The position numbers and the translations under genes are program-made. This document shows, piece after piece, positions 46,967-56,216 of a stretch of DNA of 64,000 bases. The notes under the pieces were generated by a model, which did not search any database, had not been told where the DNA came from, and saw only the letters and a program-made list of their open reading frames with translations. This DNA comes from CAWIHA01 sp963835855 (GTDB lineage: Bacteria > Acidobacteriota > Terriglobia > Bryobacterales > Bryobacteraceae), in the NCBI GenBank assembly GCA_963835855.1, contig CAWIHA010000025.1, positions 130,671 to 194,670 on the forward strand, in the 5' to 3' direction. Positions within the stretch are counted from its first letter, which is position 1; the number at the start of each line of letters is the position of its first letter.

Positions 46967-48125
46967 GGGCTTTGCACGCTGGAGAGATATGCCGCAGGTG
47001 CGCGACCGTGGCTGCGACCGCATGGATGAGCGCATCGACTTGCTCTTCGGTATTCGAACGGCCGAGCGAAAAGCGAATGCAGCCGCGAGCACGTTCCGGC
47101 GGGAGGCCGATGGCGGTGAGCACATGCGACGGCTCGACCGCGCCGCTCGAGCAGGCCGCACCGCTCGAAACGGCAAAACCTTTTAGGTCCAGCGCGATCA
47201 CCATCGCTTCGCCCTCGAGCCCGTCGAAATACATGTTCGAGGTGTTCGAGATACGCGGAGCGCCGGGCCCGTTTACGCCCGAGTTCGGCACGCGCCCGAG
47301 GATGCCGTTTTCCAAACGATCGCGCAATGCGCGCACGCGCTCCACCTCGTTCTTCAGGTTCTCCAGGAACCACTCGGCGGCGCGGCCGAGCGCAACGGCG
47401 CCAGGAACGTTCTCGGTGCCCGGCCGGCGATCCCGCTCGTGATGGCCGCCGAACTGGATGGCGGCGAGCCGCGTTCCCTTGCGCACGTAGAGCGCCCCTT
47501 CGCCCTTCGGCGCATAGATCTTGTGCCCGCTCAGGGAGTACAGATCGACTCCCAGCGTCTGAACATTAACCGGGATCTTACCGGCCGCCTGCACACCGTC
47601 GGAATGAAACGAAACGCCCGCTTCGCGCGCGATCCGCCCGATCTCGGCGATCGGCTGGATGGTGCCGATTTCGTTGTTCGCATGCATCACCGAGATCAGC
47701 ACAGTTTCGGGCCGCAGCGCGCGCCGGATCTCGCCGGGATCGACCACGCCGTCCGAGCCGACGGGCACGCGGGTCACTTCAACTCCTTCGTGTTCGAGCT
47801 GCGCACACGCGCCCAGCACCGCCGGGTGCTCGATCGCGCTCGTGATCACGTGCTTGTTCCGGCGGGGCGACTGGCGGACCGTGCCAAAGATCGCAAGATT
47901 GTCGGCCTCCGTGCCACCGCTCAGGAATACAATCTCGCGCGGATTCGCGCCGAGCAGAGTGGCCGTGTGCCGGCGCGCCGCCTCCAACCATTGCTTGGCC
48001 ATCTGGCCGTAATGATGGATACTGGAAGCGTTGCCATACACGTCGCGCAACACCGGCGCCAAGGTCTCGAGCACCTCCGCCGATACCGGCGTCGTGGCAT
48101 TGTGATCGAAGTAGAAGTGATTCAT
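46959..48125 (-). CDS. iscS: Cysteine desulfurase (IscS/NifS type)
   Basis: 388 residues from the ATG at 48125. PLP Lys202 lies in SGHKIYAPKG, and active Cys325 in SSGAACSSG. NATTPV at the N-terminus and HANNEIGT in the centre are family hallmarks. It takes sulfur from cysteine and passes it as persulfide. It overlaps mnmA, pointing to tRNA thiolation, and could also feed the IscU-like scaffold at 24989. The frame extends back to 48209, but that portion is unrelated. Confidence 0.93.
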   Translation of the reverse strand: MNHFYFDHNATTPVSAEVLETLAPVLRDVYGNASSIHHYGQMAKQWLEAARRHTATLLGANPREIVFLSGGTEADNLAIFGTVRQSPRRNKHVITSAIEHPAVLGACAQLEHEGVEVTRVPVGSDGVVDPGEIRRALRPETVLISVMHANNEIGTIQPIAEIGRIAREAGVSFHSDGVQAAGKIPVNVQTLGVDLYSLSGHKIYAPKGEGALYVRKGTRLAAIQFGGHHERDRRPGTENVPGAVALGRAAEWFLENLKNEVERVRALRDRLENGILGRVPNSGVNGPGAPRISNTSNMYFDGLEGEAMVIALDLKGFAVSSGAACSSGAVEPSHVLTAIGLPPERARGCIRFSLGRSNTEEQVDALIHAVAATVAHLRHISPACKAHA

Positions 48126-48180
48126 GGCTGATGCGCACCCGGGAAGCGGCCCTTCGCTTCTCACATTGTAACAGCAACCT

Positions 48181-48969
48181 ATGCCGCGTCCCATCATCAC
48201 GCTGACCACGGATTTCGGGCTTTCCGATCATTTCGTCGGGACCATCAAAGGCGTGATCCTCGGCATCGCTCCAGGCGCGGAACTCGTCGATCTCACTCAC
48301 CTGGTGAGCCCGTTCCGGATCACCGAAGGCGCCTTCGTGGTTGCCGAGGCGTACCGCTTCTTCCCGAAGAAGACCGTGCACCTGGTGGTGGTCGATCCCG
48401 GCGTGGGCGCCGCGCGCCGTCCCATCCTGGCCGAGGCAGCCGGCCAATTTTTCGTGGCGCCCGATAACGGCGTGCTCTCGATGATTTTCGAACGTGAGAA
48501 GCATAAAGTGCGCGCGATCAGCGAGCGGAGGTTTTTTCTGAAACCGGTGAGTGACACTTTCCACGGCCGCGATATCTTCGCGCCCGTAGCCGCGCACCTG
48601 GCCAAGGGCGTGCCGCCAGCCCGGTTCGGAAAGCCGATTGGCGATTATTGCCGCCTGGATTTCTTCAAGGCGGTGCGAACGGGCAAACACACCTGGAGCG
48701 GGCGCGTGCTGAAGATCGACCACTTCGGGAACCTGATCACCAGCTTTCACATCTCGGAGTTTCCGGTGATTCGGACCCGGGCCTTCGTGCTGAGCTGCGG
48801 GCAGGCACAGCTCACCGAGATCGCTCGCACTTTCGCCGAGGCGGAGCCAGGCCAGCCGGCGCTGATCGTCGGTAGCTCCGGGTACTTGGAGGTGGCGGCG
48901 AATCAAGGCTCGGCAGCGAAGCTCCTCGGTTGCGGCGCGGGCGCTCCGGTGGAATTGGCGATTTACTAA
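48181..48969 (+). CDS. SAM hydroxide adenosyltransferase (DUF62)
   Basis: 262 residues. LTTDFGLSDHFVGTIKGVI at the N-terminus and VVVDPGVG, then VAPDNGVLS, are the SAM-binding marks of the family that includes chlorinase/fluorinase. HGRDIFAPVAA supplies the His-Arg-Asp triad typical of the hydroxide (water) enzymes. So it probably cleaves SAM to adenosine and methionine rather than halogenating. Divergent from the cysteine desulfurase gene, starts 55 bases apart. Confidence 0.88.
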   Translation: MPRPIITLTTDFGLSDHFVGTIKGVILGIAPGAELVDLTHLVSPFRITEGAFVVAEAYRFFPKKTVHLVVVDPGVGAARRPILAEAAGQFFVAPDNGVLSMIFEREKHKVRAISERRFFLKPVSDTFHGRDIFAPVAAHLAKGVPPARFGKPIGDYCRLDFFKAVRTGKHTWSGRVLKIDHFGNLITSFHISEFPVIRTRAFVLSCGQAQLTEIARTFAEAEPGQPALIVGSSGYLEVAANQGSAAKLLGCGAGAPVELAIY

Positions 48970-50391
48970 CGCTTACGACCCACCACTTTGGCAGTTAGCC
49001 CTTTAACAGGAACAGCAGGCGCAGCCGCTCCGGGTCTCAGGATGAGATAGTGCGATCCCCATGCAACAATGGCGGCCGCTGCCATAAGCAGTGCGTACTT
49101 GAACAACGGGCAATGCCCCGGGGGCAAGTGGTTAATGCCCGCAATCTGTTGCCAGAGGGCAAATTCCTCAAGGTTACAGTACATGGTTCCCTGGATCGCG
49201 CCCACAAGATTAACCAGGAAGCCGTAAGCCAGCAGTGCGCCAGCGAGGAGCAGTTTAGCCGTGTTGGCAGTTTTCATCCCCCGCCAGTCGATAAGCGCCG
49301 CCACGCCCGGCGCCAGCAGCGGCAGCACCGGCAGCAGGTAGCGGGGCCCATATTCGCACGTACCCAAGGTTTCGATATTCACGAGATAGAACAGGTGCAC
49401 AGCTACCGCCGCGGCGAGCAGGTTGCGCAGCCGCCGCAGGTGAGGCGGCAGCAGAGCCAGGCCGGCCAAGCCAAGCGCCAGTCCCGGTGCATATTTCCAC
49501 AGGCTTAGCCCGCCGCCGCCAAGATAGGCATTCAAGTGCTGAAGAAATTGCTCGGTGCGGAACGAGAAAAAAGTATCGCTGTAGTTGCCGGCGACGTTAG
49601 CGGGCACAAAGGGCCGTCTAAAATACCAGGTGTTATAGATGAGCAAGGGCAGGATGCCGGCGGCGAAACCCATGCCGTGCCAAAGAATGCTTCGGAGCGA
49701 ACGAGTCCACGCAACGGAAACGGCGAGCACCAAGACGATCAGAGCCGGCAACATCGAAGTAAAAACCGTCAGACCCAGCAGTCCCCCGGCCAGCAACATC
49801 AGCCGCTTGTTCTGAGCGTTATCGCGGTAACGGTTCAGCTCCACGGCGTAAAGCGCGAACACAATGAGGGAGGCGGCCAGCGCATCGTGATGAGCAATAC
49901 CGGCATAACAAAGCCAGTTGCTCGCCACTCCAACAGCCAGTGCGGCGACAAGACTTGCCGTGCGGCTGAAGCCCCAAAACCGCCACATCATCCGGTCCAG
50001 CAGGACCAGCGCCAGTGCGGCAAACAGCCCGGCAGACAGCCAGGTGACCAGCGCGGCGGCAAGATCGTAATTGGTCTCATAGGTGATCCCGAGCATTCTG
50101 AGCGCGAAGTAAGGGATCGCCCCGAACACAAATTGGCCCGGCTGCTTGGCGGCGAGAGTCTTGTCTCCGACATGGAAGACGTCACCCAGGGGTATTAGCA
50201 GCGGATAAGCGCTATGGCCAAGGGTAAAAGTATGGTAGCGGACCAGCGCATCCACGCCCATTTGCTGAAGGTTATAGCTACGAAGGTTGTTGCGGTTGGT
50301 GGTAGCGCCAAACGTTAACCAGAACAGCAGGAAGAGGGCGAACGCCCGGCTGCCGAATCACCGGCTCATCGTTGTTTTCGCGGGATTCCAT
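48966..50391 (-). pseudogene. Multi-pass glycosyltransferase-like membrane protein, frameshift near the N-terminus
   Basis: The main frame from 50261 to 48966 encodes 431 residues with about 10 helices. The same frame continues upstream through a further helix (ALFLLFWLTFGATTNRNNL) with no start before a TGA. A start ATG at 50391, preceded by GGGACCAAG, opens MESRENNDEPVI in another frame and joins after a single-base shift near 50350. The hallmark HTFTLGHSAYPLLIPLGDVF loop is kept. It resembles ArnT/PMG-type or O-antigen glycosyltransferases. Function unassigned. If the indel is a sequencing error the gene is whole. Confidence 0.6.
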
Positions 50392-50547
50392 CTTGGTCCC
50401 GGCCACCTGATAGGATACTGCAAATCGCCTTCCCGTCGAAGATTCCGGCACGGTTCCCCGCCGCGTGGGCTACAGCGGCCCCGTCTGGAGAGCGCACCAA
50501 CGGCAGCCGGCAACGCGCGCGGATGAGGCTCGGGGGCAATGGCCTCC

Positions 50548-50581
50548 TTGACTGTTTCCATATTTATGATATTATTTAACT
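50548..50581 (+). promoter_or_regulatory. Promoter of the ars operon, AT-rich
   Basis: TTGACT (50548-50553), 16-bp spacer, TATTAT (50570-50575). The predicted transcription start falls at about 50582, which is the first base of arsR, so the mRNA would be leaderless. The AT-rich stretch CATATTTATGATATTATTTA, unusual in this GC-rich window, may also be the ArsR operator. Confidence 0.65.
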
Positions 50582-50947
50582 ATGCGCCAGAAGCACAGCC
50601 TGGAGCAGGTCACCCGCTTCGCCGGTATGCTCGCTGCAATGGGCACGGCGCCGCGCTTGCGCATCGTGCAATTGCTCCTCTCGGCGCACCCGGCCGGAAT
50701 GGTCGTGAGCGATATCCAAGCCGAGCTGGGCATCTCCGGTCCAAACCTGTCCCATCATCTCGAAAAGCTAAAAACCCGTGGCCTGGTGAACGTCCGCCGG
50801 GATGGCACGTATCTTTGGCACACCGCGAACACCGGCGCGCTGCAGGACCTGCTCACATTTCTCTACGCCGAATGCTGCACGCGCAACAAGGCGGTGAGGC
50901 CGGAGACAATCATCCAGCTCTCGATTCCAAAAGCGAGACACGCATGA
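50582..50947 (+). CDS. arsR: ArsR-family metalloregulator
   Basis: 121 residues. Winged helix: LGISGPNLSHHLEKLKTRGLVNVRRDGTYLWH. The C-terminal CCTRNK could bind arsenite; the usual ELCVCDL metal motif in helix 3 is absent, so the sensing site differs from the E. coli type. It should repress the operon until arsenite binds. First gene of arsR-arsM-acr3-arsC, overlapping arsM as ATGA. No ribosome site: predicted leaderless. Confidence 0.88.
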   Translation: MRQKHSLEQVTRFAGMLAAMGTAPRLRIVQLLLSAHPAGMVVSDIQAELGISGPNLSHHLEKLKTRGLVNVRRDGTYLWHTANTGALQDLLTFLYAECCTRNKAVRPETIIQLSIPKARHA

Positions 50948-51762
50948 GCAAGATCAAAGAAATCGTCAAAGAGAAGTACGGTCAGGCGGCGTTGCGCGTC
51001 GTGAGCGGCGCGAAAAGCAGCTGCTGCGGCGCCGCGCCCGCGGATCAACACTGCGCTGATCCGATTACCGGCAACCTGTACGATCCCGCGCAGATCGGCG
51101 CATTGCCACAGGAGGCCGTGCTGGCATCGTTGGGCTGCGGCAATCCGACTGCGCTCGCCGAGCTGAAGCCCGGCGAAATCGTGCTCGATCTCGGTTCCGG
51201 CGGCGGCATAGACGTGCTCCTGTCGGCGCGGCGGGTGGGCCCGTCCGGTAAGGCTTACGGCCTCGACATGACAGATGAGATGCTTGCGCTCGCCAATGAA
51301 AACAAACGGAAATCCGGCATCGAAAACGTAGAGTTTCTCAAGGGCGAGATCGAGAACATCCCCCTCCCCTGCGACGCCGTGGACGTAATCATCTCGAATT
51401 GCGTTATCAACCTGTCCGCCGACAAAGGCCGGGTTTTGGCCGAGGCATTTCGCGTTCTGAAACCGGGCGGCAGAATTGCGATCTCAGACGTGGTGACGCG
51501 CGGTGAGATGCCCGCCCAGATCCGCAAAAGCATTCTCCTCTGGGCCGGCTGCGTGGCGGGGGCGCTCGAGGAGAATGAGTACCGGTGTAAACTCGCGGCG
51601 GCTGGATTTGCCGACATCGGCATCGAGCCGACGCGCATCTATCGCATCGAGGATGCACGGGCTTTCCTGGCGGAGTCTGGCATCGATAGGGATGCTATTG
51701 CGCCGCTGGTTGACGGAAAGTTCATGAGCGCGTTCATCCGGGCGCGCAAACCCGTTACCTGA
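50944..51762 (+). CDS. arsM: Arsenite S-adenosylmethionine methyltransferase
   Basis: 272 residues. SAM-binding motif VLDLGSGGGIDVLL; conserved Cys in SSCCGAAP, SLGCGNP, ISNCVIN and WAGCVAGAL match the arsenic-binding cysteines of ArsM. It methylates As(III) to volatile or less toxic forms. Start overlaps arsR. Distance to acr3 is 9 bases. Confidence 0.93.
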   Translation: MSKIKEIVKEKYGQAALRVVSGAKSSCCGAAPADQHCADPITGNLYDPAQIGALPQEAVLASLGCGNPTALAELKPGEIVLDLGSGGGIDVLLSARRVGPSGKAYGLDMTDEMLALANENKRKSGIENVEFLKGEIENIPLPCDAVDVIISNCVINLSADKGRVLAEAFRVLKPGGRIAISDVVTRGEMPAQIRKSILLWAGCVAGALEENEYRCKLAAAGFADIGIEPTRIYRIEDARAFLAESGIDRDAIAPLVDGKFMSAFIRARKPVT

Positions 51763-51771
51763 GGTGCGGAA

Positions 51772-52842
51772 ATGGCCGAAAGCGTCAGGCGCAAACTCTC
51801 ATTCCTCGATCGTTACCTTACGATCTGGATCTTTTCGGCAATGGCGGCGGGAGTCATTGCGGGTTATGCGTCGCCAGGCTTGGTCCGCCTGATTACTCAT
51901 CTTCAAACCGGCACAACCTCAATTCCGATCGCCGCCGGGCTGATTCTGATGATGTATCCGCCGCTGGCGAAGGTCCGCTACGAAGAGATGAGCGAGGTGT
52001 TCAAAAACACGCGGGTACTCCTCCTCTCACTCATCCAGAACTGGATCATCGGGCCGGTACTCATGTTCGCGCTGGCGCTCCTGTTCCTCCGTGACCGCCC
52101 GGAGTACATGACCGGCCTCATCCTGATCGGCCTGGCGCGCTGCATCGCAATGGTGATCGTCTGGAACGAGCTGGCTAAGGGCGACACGGAGTACGCGGCC
52201 GGCCTGGTGGCCTTCAATTCCGTCTTCCAAGTGTTGTTCTATTCGGTGTACGCCTGGGTCTTCATTACGGTACTGCCCCAATGGTTCGGAATGAAGGGCA
52301 CGGTTGTCAGGGTCACCATCGGCCAAATCGCTCAGAGCGTTTTCGTGTACCTCGGCATTCCCTTTCTGGCGGGCCTGCTGACGCGGTTCTTACTGATCCG
52401 GCTGCGGGGGAAGCGCTGGTACGAAACGAAATTTGTGCCCCGCATCAGCCCGCTGACGCTCGTCGCGCTGCTGTTCACGATCGTCGTCATGTTCTCGCTG
52501 AAGGGCGGGTACATCATACGGCTCCCGTTCGATGTGTTGCGGATAGCGCTGCCGTTGCTCATCTACTTCGTGGCAATGTTCCTGGTGTCCTTCTGGCTGG
52601 GCCGGAAATTCGGCGCTGACTACTCCAAGACCGCGACGCTGTCGTTTACTGCCGCCAGCAACAACTTCGAGCTTGCCATCGCGGTAGCCGTGGCGGTGTT
52701 CGGGATTCATTCCGGCGTTGCATTTGCAGCCGTCATCGGACCACTGGTGGAGGTTCCGGTCCTCATCGCACTGGTGAACATATCGCTGCGGTTCCAGCGG
52801 TATTTTGTGGCGCCGAGAGCGGCTGCCGAGATCGCAGGATGA
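51772..52842 (+). CDS. acr3: Arsenite efflux permease Acr3
   Basis: 356 residues, ten membrane helices. The family block GLARCIAMVIVWNELAKGD with its essential Cys is in helix 4, and AIAVAVAVFGIHSGVAFAAVIGPLVEVP is the conserved helix 9-10 region. It exports arsenite using the proton motive force. Overlaps arsC by ATGA. Confidence 0.95.
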   Translation: MAESVRRKLSFLDRYLTIWIFSAMAAGVIAGYASPGLVRLITHLQTGTTSIPIAAGLILMMYPPLAKVRYEEMSEVFKNTRVLLLSLIQNWIIGPVLMFALALLFLRDRPEYMTGLILIGLARCIAMVIVWNELAKGDTEYAAGLVAFNSVFQVLFYSVYAWVFITVLPQWFGMKGTVVRVTIGQIAQSVFVYLGIPFLAGLLTRFLLIRLRGKRWYETKFVPRISPLTLVALLFTIVVMFSLKGGYIIRLPFDVLRIALPLLIYFVAMFLVSFWLGRKFGADYSKTATLSFTAASNNFELAIAVAVAVFGIHSGVAFAAVIGPLVEVPVLIALVNISLRFQRYFVAPRAAAEIAG

Positions 52843-53255
52843 AACGAGTGCTCTTCCTCTGCACCGGGAATTCGGCCCGCAGCCAGATGGCCGAAGGCTT
52901 GCTGCGGCACATGGCGTGCAGCCGCTTCGAAGTTGAGAGCGCGGGCACGCGCCCGAGCCATGTCCGGGCCGAAGCCATCGAGGTCATGCGCGAGCTGGGC
53001 ATCGATATCACCGGCCATCGCTCGAAGAACGTGGATGAGTTCACGGCAGCAACGTTCGATTACGTGATCACGGTGTGCGACAATGCCAGGCAGACGTGCC
53101 CCGTCTTTCGCGGTCCTGCCCAGCGGCTTCACTGGAACTTGGAAGATCCTGCGACTGTCGAAGGAAGCTGGGAAGAACGGTTAGCGGCCTTCCGCGCCAC
53201 CCGTGATGAGCTCAGCAAGCTGATCCTGGCATTCTGTGCGGCTCCAGGGCAATAA
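52839..53255 (+). CDS. arsC: Arsenate reductase, low-molecular-weight phosphatase type
   Basis: 138 residues. P-loop Cys8-TGNSARS; redox cysteines 80 and 87 (VCDNARQTC). This is the thioredoxin-coupled ArsC of Staphylococcus/Bacillus type. It reduces arsenate to arsenite for export. Start overlaps acr3 as ATGA. Followed by a 49-base gap to the methyltransferase gene, so the operon could end here. Confidence 0.95.
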   Translation: MKRVLFLCTGNSARSQMAEGLLRHMACSRFEVESAGTRPSHVRAEAIEVMRELGIDITGHRSKNVDEFTAATFDYVITVCDNARQTCPVFRGPAQRLHWNLEDPATVEGSWEERLAAFRATRDELSKLILAFCAAPGQ

Positions 53256-53304
53256 TATCTGGTAAACGGCTTGGCCCTGTCCGGGATGCCGGAGAGAAGA
53301 GCAT

Positions 53305-55182
53305 ATGAGTACTCTTAGCCCGACCGCGGCCTCCAAGGCCGCCGAGTTTCGCCGGCAACTTGCCGGTCGTGTGCTCGTAGCTGACGGCGCCATGGGCACC
53401 ATGCTCTACACCAAGGGCGTGTTCATCAACCGCTGCTACGACGAACTGAACGTTTCTTCACCGGCGGTAGTGCGGGAAGTGCACGAGGAGTACGTCAAAG
53501 CGGGCGCGGAAATCCTCGAGACGAATACATTTGGCGCGAATCGCGTGCGCCTGGCTGCTTACGGCTTCGCCGAAAAGCTGAAGGCTATCAACTATGCGGG
53601 CGTCCAGATCGCGCGGGAAGCGGCGCGCGACCAAGCCTTCATTGCCGGATCGATGGGGCCGCTCGGCGTGCGGATCGAACCGCTCGGCCCCACTTCGTTC
53701 GCCGAGGCGCGCGAGGCATTTCGGGAGCAGGCCGAAGCGCTGCTCGACGCCGGGGTTGACCTATTGGTCCTCGAGACCTTTGCCAATATCAACGAGATCC
53801 GCGAAGCCATCCTGGCCGCGCGCGAGGCGGCGGGTTCCGAGATGGTCATCGTCGCTCAAGTCACCATTGACGATTTCGGCAATATGCCCGATGGCACCGA
53901 GACCGCCGCGTTCACGCACAAGCTGGACGAGTGGCCGGTCGATGTCATCGGCCTCAATTGCTCGGCGGGGCCGAAGGTGATGCTCGAAACCATCGAGAAG
54001 ATGGCGGCCTGCACGCACAAGCCGCTCAGCGCGATGCCTAATGCCGGCCACCCGGCGACGGTGGAAGGCCGCAAGATCTATCTGTGCTCGCCCGAATACA
54101 TGGCGCAGTACGCGCGGCGCTTCATCTGGGCGGGAGTGAAGATCATCGGCGGCTGCTGTGGCACGACGCCGGAGCACATCCAGCTTATCCGCTCGGAAGT
54201 GCGTTCGCTCCAGCCGGGCCATCGCAAACTCGCGGCCACCGTCGAAGAGCCCAAGACGAAGGCCCAGGCGATGGCGAAGGTTCCGCTGGCCGAGAAGTCG
54301 CGTCTCGGCGCGAAACTGGCGGCGGGCCGTTTTGTGTCGTTCGTCGAAATCCTCCCGCCGCGCGGCGTCGATGCTTCGAAGGAAATCGAAGGGGCGAAGC
54401 TCTGCGCCGCTGCGGGCATCGACTGCATCAACGTGCCGGACGGTCCTCGCGCCAGCGCGCGCATGAGCGCGCAGGTCACCTGCCAGCTCATCCAGCAGCA
54501 GGCGGGCATCGAGGCGGTGCTGCACTTCTGCTGCCGCGACCGCAACATCCTCGGCATTCAATCGGAGCTGCTGGGCGCGCACGCAGTCGGCATCCGGAAC
54601 CTGATCTGCATCACCGGCGATCCGCCGCGCATGGGCACCTATCCCGCCGCGACGGCAGTTTTCGACGTGGATGCTATCGGCCTGACAAACATCGTGAACA
54701 ATCTGAATCACGGGCTCGATATCGGCGGCAACCCGATGGGCTCGCAGACGAGGCTGGTCATCGGGGTTGGGGCAAACCCGGGTTCGCTGAACCTGGACGA
54801 GGAAGTGCGCCGCTTCGAATGGAAGGTGCAGGCGGGCGCCGAGTACGTGGTGACGCAGCCGGTGTTCGATCTCGATCTTCTCGAGCGCTTTCTGAAGCGG
54901 ATCGGGCACGTCAAGATTCCGCTCATCGCCGGCATCTGGCCGCTGATCAGTTACCGCAACGCGGAGTTCATGGTGAACGAACTGCGCGTGCCCGTTCCGG
55001 AGGAGTACATGGCGCGTATGCGGCGCGCCAGCAAGGCCGAAAAGGCGCGGCGGGAGGGCGTTGCGATCGCCCAGGAAATGGTCCAGCGCGTGCGGAACAT
55101 GGTCCAGGGGGTTCAACTGAGCGCGCCGTTCGGCCGGTACGAGATGGCGATCGATGTGGCCGGGGCAATCCAAGCGGAATAA
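53305..55182 (+). CDS. Bifunctional homocysteine S-methyltransferase / methylenetetrahydrofolate reductase (YitJ-like)
   Basis: 625 residues. N-terminal domain, about 1-305: VADGAMGTMLY, ETNTFGANRVRL, and zinc Cys in GLNCSAGP and GGCCGTTPEH. C-terminal domain, from about 335: FVSFVEILPPRG, the flavin/folate motifs of MTHFR (NLICITGDPPRMG), and GIWPLIS. The two reactions supply and use methyl folate for methionine, as proposed for YitJ. Cobalamin-independent, and in a single chain. Weak GGAGAGAAG ribosome site upstream. Confidence 0.9.
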   Translation: MSTLSPTAASKAAEFRRQLAGRVLVADGAMGTMLYTKGVFINRCYDELNVSSPAVVREVHEEYVKAGAEILETNTFGANRVRLAAYGFAEKLKAINYAGVQIAREAARDQAFIAGSMGPLGVRIEPLGPTSFAEAREAFREQAEALLDAGVDLLVLETFANINEIREAILAAREAAGSEMVIVAQVTIDDFGNMPDGTETAAFTHKLDEWPVDVIGLNCSAGPKVMLETIEKMAACTHKPLSAMPNAGHPATVEGRKIYLCSPEYMAQYARRFIWAGVKIIGGCCGTTPEHIQLIRSEVRSLQPGHRKLAATVEEPKTKAQAMAKVPLAEKSRLGAKLAAGRFVSFVEILPPRGVDASKEIEGAKLCAAAGIDCINVPDGPRASARMSAQVTCQLIQQQAGIEAVLHFCCRDRNILGIQSELLGAHAVGIRNLICITGDPPRMGTYPAATAVFDVDAIGLTNIVNNLNHGLDIGGNPMGSQTRLVIGVGANPGSLNLDEEVRRFEWKVQAGAEYVVTQPVFDLDLLERFLKRIGHVKIPLIAGIWPLISYRNAEFMVNELRVPVPEEYMARMRRASKAEKARREGVAIAQEMVQRVRNMVQGVQLSAPFGRYEMAIDVAGAIQAE

Positions 55183-55313
55183 AACAAAAACTGTGCCGGA
55201 TGTCTTGAGCGGCCGGACCGAAAGCTGTAAGCTGAAAGGCTGGGCCGGGTGTGACAAGCCGCTTGCAGACGCGCGTGGCCCGCTAAATCGGCCCAGTGGG
55301 CCGGCCAAGGAGC

Positions 55314-55946
55314 ATGGCGACAGACCTCATCGAAATCGATCCTGAACACCCGAGCGAGGAAGCGCTCGATAAGGCAGCCGCGGCCATTCGGTGCGGCTCT
55401 GTCATCGCTATCCCCACCGACGCCCTCTACAGCTTGACTGCGGATCCCTTCAATTTGCATGCGGTCACCAAGGTGTTTAAGGCCAAGGGCCGCGAGCCCC
55501 ACCGTTCCCTGCCCTTGCTGATTCCGGATCTGGTGACCGCCGAGGAACTGGCCAAGCAAATTCCGGCGCACTTCTACGTGCTCGCGAGGCATTTCTGGCC
55601 GGGACCGCTCACGATTATTGTTCCAGCCTCCGCCAAGGTGCCCCTCAAGGTGACTGGCAACACAGGGCGGCTGGCGCTCCGGCAATCGCGGGCCGTGGTC
55701 GCAAACGGTCTGTTGGAACGGCTGGGGCACCCGCTCATCGCGACCAGCGCGAACATTTCCGGCCAGCCGACCTGCCGGAGCGGCATCGAGGCGTTCGGGG
55801 TGATGGATGGGCGCGTGGACCTGGTCCTCGACGGCGGCCTGGCCTCCGGCCCGGGAGCCACCACGGTAGATCTCACGGAAGAATGTTGGAAGGTGATTCG
55901 CGTAGGCGCGATCCCGGAAAAAGAGGTGGCGGAGTACCTGGGCTGA
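55314..55946 (+). CDS. TsaC/Sua5/YrdC-type threonylcarbamoyl-AMP synthase-like
   Basis: 210 residues from the ATG at 55314; a GTG at 55296 adds six codons and cannot be excluded because AAGGAG lies only 1 base before the ATG. The motif AIPTDALYSLTADP is the TsaC dinucleotide/nucleotide-binding block, then KAKGREPHRSLPLLI, and GHPLIATSANISGQPT. It makes the precursor for the t6A modification at position 37 of ANN-reading tRNAs. The next gene is 270 bases on. Confidence 0.88.
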   Translation: MATDLIEIDPEHPSEEALDKAAAAIRCGSVIAIPTDALYSLTADPFNLHAVTKVFKAKGREPHRSLPLLIPDLVTAEELAKQIPAHFYVLARHFWPGPLTIIVPASAKVPLKVTGNTGRLALRQSRAVVANGLLERLGHPLIATSANISGQPTCRSGIEAFGVMDGRVDLVLDGGLASGPGATTVDLTEECWKVIRVGAIPEKEVAEYLG

Positions 55947-56216
55947 TGCGGTTGCGCGATTCTGATATCATCATGTCGGAGCGTATTCGAAAGGCTGTTG
56001 GCGGGATCCCTATATTTGATCCAACGTCAATGTCATGGGAGTCCTGCTCGTTACGCGCTGGTGAGCAAGCTCCGACTTTAACCGGGTCATGGAGAAGCCT
56101 AAAGGCGCTCGGGGGACGCCCGCCCCGTTCACAAAACAGGGGTCAATGACGGGACCGCCGGCACGCTCACGGGACGCTCCTTATCTCCCCCAGCACACCA
56201 AACCAGCGAGATCCTC

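Noticed and set aside
47779..48906. 375-codon frame opposite the SAM hydrolase and part of the desulfurase
   Set aside because: Spans two well-supported genes on different strands and has no recognisable domain.
53761..55308. 515-codon minus-strand frame across the YitJ-like gene
   Set aside because: Shadow of the bifunctional methyltransferase/MTHFR; His/Arg/Ala-rich composition typical of antisense frames.
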